Below are positions 6,970-12,410 of a stretch of DNA of 13,489 bases, piece by piece. The number at the start of each line of letters is the position of its first letter. The first letter of the stretch is position 1. The notes below the pieces were generated by a model that worked only from the letters and a program-made list of their open reading frames with translations, did not search any database and was not told where the DNA came from. Source of the DNA: Nitrospirota bacterium (GTDB taxonomy: Bacteria; Nitrospirota; Thermodesulfovibrionia; UBA6902; BMS3Bbin08); the NCBI GenBank assembly GCA_016208845.1, contig JACQXH010000033.1, positions 1 through 13,489 of the forward strand, written 5' to 3'. Position numbers and translations under genes: made by a program.

Positions 6970-7854
6970 TCAGGCCGTAATAAGCTGATTTTTTATCGGC
7001 CCCTCACCTATGATCCTCACCTTCAGATTTTTCTCCTGATGCTTTTCTGCAAGGATCTTCAGTGCGTCAATAAGCGTAAACAGGCCCTTCTCAGGCACGA
7101 GCCGGCCAAAGAAGGTAAAAGTCAGCCCGTTATCATAGTTTAACGGCATAACATCATTATCTAATGCTTCAAAATTTCTGATATCAAGAGGATAGGGGAG
7201 ATGAACGCTCTTTTTTTTAAAACCCATTTCTTCGTGCTTATATTTCAGGAACAGGCTGGGAGCGATAAAGACATCCACATTTCTGTATACGTCGAGAATT
7301 TTATGGTGGAGATACATTTCGGCAGACACTAATGCGCTCCTCAATAGGGCCCCTTTTACACATCTGAGTTTTATAGCACTATAATACTTCCCCTTATCAC
7401 AAGCCTCGCAGGGGTTATCATGCGCAAACATCAAATAAGAAGGACAGATCATTTTGTATTGATGAAGGGTCATGACAACCGGTATATTTCTTTTCCTGAA
7501 TTCATACAGAATTGAAGGAGATATTTGCCGATGAAGGTCATGAATATGAACCATGTCTGCTTTATATTTGTCCAGGAGACCGGAAACGAGTTTCCGCGCT
7601 TTAAATGAATAAAAATTTCTGCAGGCGGCCAGCAAATAGTTGCCGATATTGCAATTGGTTTCAAGATCAATAAACGGCATAAAATACTCTGAAGTTATAC
7701 AGGGAAGATTGAGTGGATGCTTCATTGAGAAGAAAACAGACTTATGCCCGTGTTTTTCAAGTAACTCGGCTGTCCTGAAGTATATTACGTCTGACCCTCC
7801 AATGACATGATGAAATTTATTTATATGAAGTACTGTAAGGCGTTCCAGGTTCAT
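6970..7854 (-). CDS. GT4 glycosyltransferase, N-terminal part (frameshifted)
   Basis: 294 residues: the acceptor-side Rossmann domain and the start of the donor domain of a GT4 enzyme. Visible are HINKFHHVIGGSDVIYFRTAELL near the N-terminus, MVHIHDLHRQISPSIL, VVMTLHQYKMICPSYLMF, and a cysteine cluster (CEACDKGKYYSAIKLRCVKGA) seen in one GT4 subgroup. FTFFGRLVPEKGLFTLIDAL starts the donor domain. The frame ends at RIIGEGPIKNQLITA. One extra A in the coding A6 run (T6 on the plus strand, 6989-6994) gives GPIKKSAYYGLKNVEFVDFLAEEKLYHEL and a 427-residue enzyme joined to 6572. ATG 7854 lies 11 bp after the ComM stop, in the same minus-strand run. It would add one sugar to the glycan exported by the downstream flippase. 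Confidence 0.82.
   Translation of the reverse strand: MNLERLTVLHINKFHHVIGGSDVIYFRTAELLEKHGHKSVFFSMKHPLNLPCITSEYFMPFIDLETNCNIGNYLLAACRNFYSFKARKLVSGLLDKYKADMVHIHDLHRQISPSILYEFRKRNIPVVMTLHQYKMICPSYLMFAHDNPCEACDKGKYYSAIKLRCVKGALLRSALVSAEMYLHHKILDVYRNVDVFIAPSLFLKYKHEEMGFKKKSVHLPYPLDIRNFEALDNDVMPLNYDNGLTFTFFGRLVPEKGLFTLIDALKILAEKHQEKNLKVRIIGEGPIKNQLITA
6989..6994 (-). other. Frameshift site in the GT4 gene (T6 tract)
   Basis: TTTTTT on the plus strand, AAAAAA in the coding sense. Adding one base makes ATA AAA AAA TCA GCT TAT TAC and continues into the downstream frame. The span 7854-6572 is 1283 nt, one short of 428 codons, the same kind of single-base loss as in the GT39-type gene. Confidence 0.75.
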
Positions 7855-7865
7855 TTTATATTGCC

Positions 7866-9269
7866 CTACAAGGCCCCTCTGTCCAGAGTCCTGTACTGTA
7901 TCGCCTCCGAGATATGTTCTGCATTTATCTGATCTGATCCTGCAATATCTGCGATAGTCCTGCTGACTTTAAGGATTCTCGTGTAGGCGCGGGCCGACAG
8001 GCCGAGTCTCTGCATTGCGGTTTCAAGAATGTTTTGGGCGTCAGGTTTGAGCGTGCAGTATTTTTTTATGTGTTTTGAACGCATCTTTGCATTTGAGTAT
8101 AAATGGTCTTTTTTGAATCTTTCGACCTGGATTTCTCTTGATCTCTGGACCCTTCTGCGGATATGTTCTGAAGATTCTCCGCAAAAATCCTTTGAAAGCT
8201 CCTTGTAAGGGACAGCCGGGACTTCCACGTGAATATCTATACGGTCAAGGAGGGGACCTGACACGCGGTGCCTGTAGCGGTGGATCTGGGAAGGGGTGCA
8301 TGTGCACTGGTGATGTATGTCCCCGAGATATCCGCACGGGCATGGATTCATCGCGCATACGAGCATGATAGATGACGGGTAAGTAATGGAGCTTACAGCC
8401 CTTGATATAGTGACAGAGCCGTCCTCAAGAGGCTGCCTCATTACTTCGAGCACGTTTCTCTTGAACTCGGGCAGTTCATCGAGGAACAGTACGCCGTTAT
8501 GAGCGAGGCTGACTTCACCGGGCTTCGGGACCTGCCCCCCGCCGACCATGGCCGCGTCTGATAATGTATGGTGTGGAGAACGGAAGGGCCTCGTGGCGAG
8601 CAGAGGCTGAATGAGCACGTTGTGCCCGCCTGCAGCCGCAACTTCCAGAGCGCGCTTTACATGCTCCTGACCTTTTACATCAAGAAAATCATCTTGATAA
8701 AGAGAATTTTCCCTCATGGCAGAATCTATGTTTATGGCCGTCGGCTGAGAGTTATTCGTTCCTCTTAAAAAATCTATCAGCGCCGGCAGGCTGTCAAATC
8801 CGTAGACCGGCACTCCGGTGACGACAGCAGCCTCCTGGGCATTTTCTGCAGGCATAATCAAACCCTTCATTTTTTTATCTCTTGCAGCGATAGCCATTGA
8901 GAGAGCGCCTTTGACCGGTTTTATCCTTCCATCCAGCGACAGCTCGCCGGATATTATATATCCTTCGACATTGCGTGTTTCTATGATGCCTTCAGCTACT
9001 GTTATTCCTATTGCGATGGGAAGATCAAAGGCCGAGCCTTCTTTCTTAATGTCAGCCGGGGCAAGATTTACTGTTATCTGTTTCAGAGGGAAATTGAAGC
9101 CTGTGTTCTTAAGCGCAGCACGAACCCTGTCTTTGCTTTCTTTCACTGCGGTATCCGGAAGGCCCACGGTTGAGAAATGGGGCAATCCCCTTGATGTAAT
9201 ATCTACCTCAACCTCAACGACATGGGCGTCTATTCCTATCAGCGCTGCACTTAATATTTTTGAAAGCAT
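7866..9269 (-). CDS. comM: ComM/YifB Mg-chelatase-like AAA+ protein lacking its Walker A region
   Basis: 467 residues; family members are usually about 500-510. ComM is a cytoplasmic hexameric helicase that promotes branch migration during natural transformation. The N-terminal Lon-protease-like domain (1 to about 165) is normal, with STVGLPDTAVKESKDRVRAALKN and NLAPADIKKEGSAFDLPIAIG. The AAA+ domain begins DVKGQEHVKRALEVAAAGGHNVLI, but then jumps at residue 220/221 to QPLLATRPFRSPHHTLSDAAMVGGG. The stretch that normally lies between (GPPGxGKT and about 35 more residues) is absent. Walker B is intact (GVLFLDELPEF, Asp264-Glu265), as are MNPCPCGYLG, the LLDRIDIHVEVP segment and the C-terminal domain with LSARAYTRILKVSRTIADL-like sequence. 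Without a P-loop it should not bind ATP normally. The flanks show no frameshift. Confidence 0.85.
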   Translation of the reverse strand: MLSKILSAALIGIDAHVVEVEVDITSRGLPHFSTVGLPDTAVKESKDRVRAALKNTGFNFPLKQITVNLAPADIKKEGSAFDLPIAIGITVAEGIIETRNVEGYIISGELSLDGRIKPVKGALSMAIAARDKKMKGLIMPAENAQEAAVVTGVPVYGFDSLPALIDFLRGTNNSQPTAINIDSAMRENSLYQDDFLDVKGQEHVKRALEVAAAGGHNVLIQPLLATRPFRSPHHTLSDAAMVGGGQVPKPGEVSLAHNGVLFLDELPEFKRNVLEVMRQPLEDGSVTISRAVSSITYPSSIMLVCAMNPCPCGYLGDIHHQCTCTPSQIHRYRHRVSGPLLDRIDIHVEVPAVPYKELSKDFCGESSEHIRRRVQRSREIQVERFKKDHLYSNAKMRSKHIKKYCTLKPDAQNILETAMQRLGLSARAYTRILKVSRTIADIAGSDQINAEHISEAIQYRTLDRGAL

Positions 9270-9317
9270 ATCAATAAAATATATAACAATGATTTATGGT
9301 ATTACAATTCCATATGA

Positions 9318-10511
9318 TCAGAACTTTACTTTTGGAGCTTCTTTCTCAGCCTCGGGGATCTCATAATATTCAGATGCTGATACATTTGCCAGTGCAGAAA
9401 AGAGCCGTCCGAAAACAGTTCTTCTGTAAGTATTCAAAGCCTGCACGGATTCATTGTATCTTTTCCTTTCCACCGAGATCCTGTTTTCAGTGCCTTCAAG
9501 GCTGTCCTGAAGTTTGAGGAACGATTCATTTGCCTTCAGTTGAGGATACTGTTCCTGAAGTACGAGAAGCCTTGACAAGACGCCTTCAAGCTGGTTTGAG
9601 GCCTGTATCTTGTCTTTTACACTATTTGCCTGGAAATATTTTGTCCTTGCATCTGCGATGTGTTCGAAAAGCTCTCTTTCGTGCGAAGCATATCCCTTAA
9701 CAGTCTCGACAAGGTTCGGGATCAGGTCATATCTTCTTTTTAGAAAGCTTCCACCCCCAAAACCCCCTCCTGAATTTCCGCCACCCCAGCCGCTTCTCCT
9801 TCCGCCACCCATCATATTCATCGCAAAAAAGAGAAGTAAAAGACGCGGATGTTTTATGAGGAGATAAATAATACCTAAAAAAAACATGGCGCCAAGTACA
9901 ACGTCAAAAATCCCAACCTGCCTTCTCACCCTTGCCCCCGGCCCCCTGCCAGTCGGGATCGAGTCGTATCGACTTGCCCCATTCTCCGACATTCCGGTTA
10001 TCTCTACTCCTTCGCTGGATGCAATTATGTCAATAACAGCCAACGCACCGGTATAGATTCCAGCCGAATAATTACCTTGTCTGAAATAAGGGACGAGATA
10101 CTGTCTGCCGATGCTTCCTGTAAGGCTGTCCGGCAGAATGCCCTCAAGGCCATAACCGGTCTCAAATCTGTATTTCCTGTCCTGAACAGCCACCAGCAGC
10201 AGTATCCCGTTGTCTTTGCCTTTTTGTCCGAGTCTCCATTTTTTATGAGCAATATTCATTGAGAATTCTTCAAGAGGTTCGCTTTCAAGGCTATCTATGG
10301 TCAGCACGACCATCTGAGCAGTGGTCTTTTGTTCAAGTTCAAGAAGGTACCTGTTAAGATTTGCCTCTGCATCACCGTTTATAACCCCTGCAAGGTCAAC
10401 CACATGATTATAAGGTTGGTCCGGGACAGCGATCCCGGCTGAAGATATATTTATCGCAGCTAACGCAAAAATAAGAAGCATTAAGATTAAGGGCTTATTC
10501 TTCAATTTCAT
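9318..10511 (-). CDS. TPM-domain (YgcG-like) protein fused to a LemA-type domain
   Basis: 397 residues from ATG 10511. GGGAAG lies seven bases upstream, which favours it over a TTG one codon earlier. Residues 1-26 form a signal peptide. A TPM domain follows at about 33-160 (VVDLAGVINGDAEANLNRYLLELEQKTTAQMVVLTI, LGQKGKDNGILLLVAVQDRKYRFETGYGLEGILPD), expected in the periplasm. A Gly/Arg linker containing a repeat-derived stretch (about 177-191) precedes one or two membrane helices (about 200-230). Then comes a glycine-rich run where TPM proteins normally end. Directly after GGGFGGGSF, LKRRYDLIPNLVETVKGYASHE starts the LemA body (257-397), missing LemA's own first 45 or so residues with its membrane anchor. 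The two families are often neighbours, so this looks like a deletion fusion. It overlaps the upstream gene by 17 bases. Function of both domains is poorly known. Confidence 0.82.
   Translation of the reverse strand: MKLKNKPLILMLLIFALAAINISSAGIAVPDQPYNHVVDLAGVINGDAEANLNRYLLELEQKTTAQMVVLTIDSLESEPLEEFSMNIAHKKWRLGQKGKDNGILLLVAVQDRKYRFETGYGLEGILPDSLTGSIGRQYLVPYFRQGNYSAGIYTGALAVIDIIASSEGVEITGMSENGASRYDSIPTGRGPGARVRRQVGIFDVVLGAMFFLGIIYLLIKHPRLLLLFFAMNMMGGGRRSGWGGGNSGGGFGGGSFLKRRYDLIPNLVETVKGYASHERELFEHIADARTKYFQANSVKDKIQASNQLEGVLSRLLVLQEQYPQLKANESFLKLQDSLEGTENRISVERKRYNESVQALNTYRRTVFGRLFSALANVSASEYYEIPEAEKEAPKVKF
9946..9980 (-). repeat. Dispersed repeat copy inside the TPM-LemA gene
   Basis: On the minus strand this reads GGGGCAAGTCGATACGACTC and on to CCCGACTGGCAG. 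The 14-mer GTCGATACGACTCG (9973-9960) is identical to one in the ketoacyl synthase gene (12771-12784), and the flanks GGGG, (T/A)TCCC and GGCAG also align. The centre AGTCG-ATA-CGACT is itself palindromic. It encodes GASRYDSIPTG in the linker between the TPM domain and the membrane helix, without breaking the frame. Confidence 0.6.
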
Positions 10512-11241
10512 CAATGATCTTCCCTAATTTTCCCGTAGCTGAATAGCAGTCCCTGAATATCGCATTAAGCTCTTCATCTGAAAATTTACCCTTGTCATGT
10601 TTGGCCATTAAAACCTTTGCAAAAGAGCTGGTATTTATGCCTGTTTCTTCCGAGAGATTGGAGATTACATCACTTTGCCTGACCGGAGGCTGTTTACCAT
10701 GCAGTATGATAATGCCTCTGAAAAGAGGTATGTAGCCGGATATCGAAGAGAGAATGTTCTGCGTTAATAATTTACTGTCTCCTGCTGATGATAAATATCG
10801 CTGTCTTAGCCAGATCAATTTACTCTTCAATTCCCTCTCGCACTGCAGCCTCAAAGCCATCCTGTGAATTTCAAGATATTCGAAAATATCTTCACCAAAG
10901 ACGGTCGAATGGATCAGCTTGAAATTCAGAAATTCAACCGGAAATACATCGAGGGATTTTTCTATGTACTCAGGCGTCATGATAAGAGGCGCAGCTACTC
11001 TGTCTTTACCATATTTTTTGCCGAGAGGCGCAAGCACTTCGAGGAAATAGAAATCCATCTCTTTCAGCACAAAGATCGAATTGATGTCAGAGGTCTTGCT
11101 GTCAAAATCATCAGTAACGGCAGTGCCTGTAATATGAATAGAGTGAACAGCTCCATGATATTTATTTAACACATCATCAAGGAAGGGTTTTATACTCTCT
11201 GCTACGAGAGGCTTGAGTTTATCCAATGAAAGATCAGCCAT
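10495..11241 (-). CDS. Nucleotidyltransferase-like protein (MNT-type fold, degenerate active site)
   Basis: 248 residues. Near the N-terminus, HSIHITGTAVTDDFDSKTSDINSIFVL (residues 33-59) has the spacing of the minimal nucleotidyltransferase motif G-S...S-D-x-D. Here the GS is G39-T40, and the second catalytic aspartate is replaced by Asn54 (SDIN). That suggests a non-catalytic or altered enzyme, although SDIN variants may form their own subfamily. The C-terminal half is helical, with LNFKLIHSTVFGEDIF (like the second part of MNT proteins) and HRMALRLQCERELKSKLIWLRQRYL. ATG 11241 has a good GGAGGA nine bases upstream. It is the first gene of the minus-strand run and overlaps the TPM-LemA gene, so the two are likely co-expressed. 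Biological role unknown. Confidence 0.72.
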   Translation of the reverse strand: MADLSLDKLKPLVAESIKPFLDDVLNKYHGAVHSIHITGTAVTDDFDSKTSDINSIFVLKEMDFYFLEVLAPLGKKYGKDRVAAPLIMTPEYIEKSLDVFPVEFLNFKLIHSTVFGEDIFEYLEIHRMALRLQCERELKSKLIWLRQRYLSSAGDSKLLTQNILSSISGYIPLFRGIIILHGKQPPVRQSDVISNLSEETGINTSSFAKVLMAKHDKGKFSDEELNAIFRDCYSATGKLGKIIDEIEE

Positions 11242-11334
11242 TTTGTTATATCCTCCGGAAGGTATTAATTAAAGAGACAAGTTTTGAGTTATGGTAGCAG
11301 ATATGGACGGTTATGGAAATGACCATTGATAATT

Positions 11335-11745
11335 ATGGTTTCAGCGTGGAGGGCTAACATTTCAGAGCCATCAAGGGCATTTATTTTTTCTTTTCTTGTG
11401 TTGCTTTTAACAGTTGGCTGTACCGCCCGAAATGTGAAGGAAAAAATGGAGATAGTAATTGAACCGCTCCGTTCTTATGAAGAGTGCGTGGAATTGATCA
11501 GGGGGCAGAGCCTTGAATATTCATTCATGACCTCTCAACCTGTTAAATTCAACATTCACTATCACAGCGAGAAGGACATCATGTATCCGGTTCTCATGGA
11601 CAAGGTCCCTGACTGGAGCGGGACTTTCTCAATAAATGAATTAAAGGATTATTCCGGGGAGCAGGAACATTTTTGCATGATGTGGGAAAATCCGAATCCC
11701 GAAGAAGTAAAGCTTACGTGTGAATACAGGGTCATCGGGGAATAG
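11335..11745 (+). CDS. Small putative lipoprotein, possible beta-sandwich domain
   Basis: 136 residues from ATG 11335. A TTG at 11326 would add three residues, and neither start has a clear ribosome site. A hydrophobic signal (AFIFSFLVLLLTVGC) ends in a lipobox-like LTVGC, so Cys29 may be lipidated and the protein anchored in a membrane facing the periplasm; Thr at -3 is not ideal. The mature part of about 105 residues reads like short beta-strands: SLEYSFMTSQPVKFNIHYHSEKDIMYPV, W-S-G-T-F-S-I, and FCMMWENPNPEEVKLTCEYRV near the end. This pattern resembles GOLD-type beta-sandwich domains; that is inference from pattern only. The gene is divergent from the nucleotidyltransferase gene and followed at 112 bp by a second small lipoprotein on the same strand. 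Confidence 0.65.
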   Translation: MVSAWRANISEPSRAFIFSFLVLLLTVGCTARNVKEKMEIVIEPLRSYEECVELIRGQSLEYSFMTSQPVKFNIHYHSEKDIMYPVLMDKVPDWSGTFSINELKDYSGEQEHFCMMWENPNPEEVKLTCEYRVIGE

Positions 11746-11857
11746 CATATCAGGGAGCTTCATCAGTCAACATCCGTTCGCCGTAAATTATAAACTCAAA
11801 AAAGTTGATGCCGGGCGTGGCGTTGCTTGTGAACTTCATGGTAATTATGGAGTATAA

Positions 11858-12250
11858 ATGGAATTATCATCAAAACATATGCAAAGGCAGATATTAGTAT
11901 TTTCCCTTGGCGTTTTATTTCTGGCCTCCGGTTGTGAAACAGCTCCATCGGACAATGTCATAAGGGACTTGCTCGCAAGGCATCTGGAAGCAAGGAAATA
12001 CAATGTCATAAAAATAGAAGTTGGCAGCATTGATCAAACACCTCTTAGTGAAAGAAAATACATGACACCGAAAGGCTATATAGTTGATATCCCCGTGATA
12101 ATTTTGGAGGCTGCTGAACCTTCTGCGATTCTGATGATCAAAAAAGGAGACCAGCTGACATTTGAAAACGTCCGCATTACAGTAAGAAAAGCCTCTGGTG
12201 AACCGGGTGGATGGGCTATCGGCACTATCACTGGTATTCAATTGCCTTAA
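11858..12250 (+). CDS. Small putative lipoprotein of unknown family
   Basis: 130 residues from ATG 11858, with GGAG (11849-11852) five bases upstream. The N-terminus (KHMQRQILVFSLGVLFLASGC) is a signal peptide ending in LASGC, so Cys26 is the probable lipidated residue. The remaining 104 residues have no motif I recognise: DNVIRDLLARHLEARKYNVIKIEVGSID looks like a helix followed by a strand, and YIVDIPVIILEA, LTFENVRITVRKA and GWAIGTITGIQLP look like further strands, a compact helix-plus-sheet domain. It may share a transcript with the lipoprotein gene 112 bp upstream; no terminator is obvious between them. The 160 bp to the next gene hold nothing certain. Confidence 0.68.
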   Translation: MELSSKHMQRQILVFSLGVLFLASGCETAPSDNVIRDLLARHLEARKYNVIKIEVGSIDQTPLSERKYMTPKGYIVDIPVIILEAAEPSAILMIKKGDQLTFENVRITVRKASGEPGGWAIGTITGIQLP

Positions 12251-12410
12251 TATGCCGGGTACCTGCAGGGTAAAAGAGAATTCAGACACGGATAAATACA
12301 GATTTTTCTTATGGGTTTGTAAATAAGCCAATCCCCCATCCCAGACCCCTGTCTTCATAATCTGCCGTTTTCAGGTTGAACAATATTGATGCTTTTAGTA
12401 TTCTTTAACG

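Noticed and set aside
8818..9366. Plus-strand open frame of 182 codons opposite comM
   Set aside because: Antisense to the well-supported Lon-like domain of ComM; low-complexity Ser/Ala/Ile composition and no recognisable motif.
12251..12410. Search for a small RNA or tRNA before the ketoacyl synthase gene
   Set aside because: No cloverleaf or strong stem with a T-run is visible; only a weak promoter-like pair close to the start codon.
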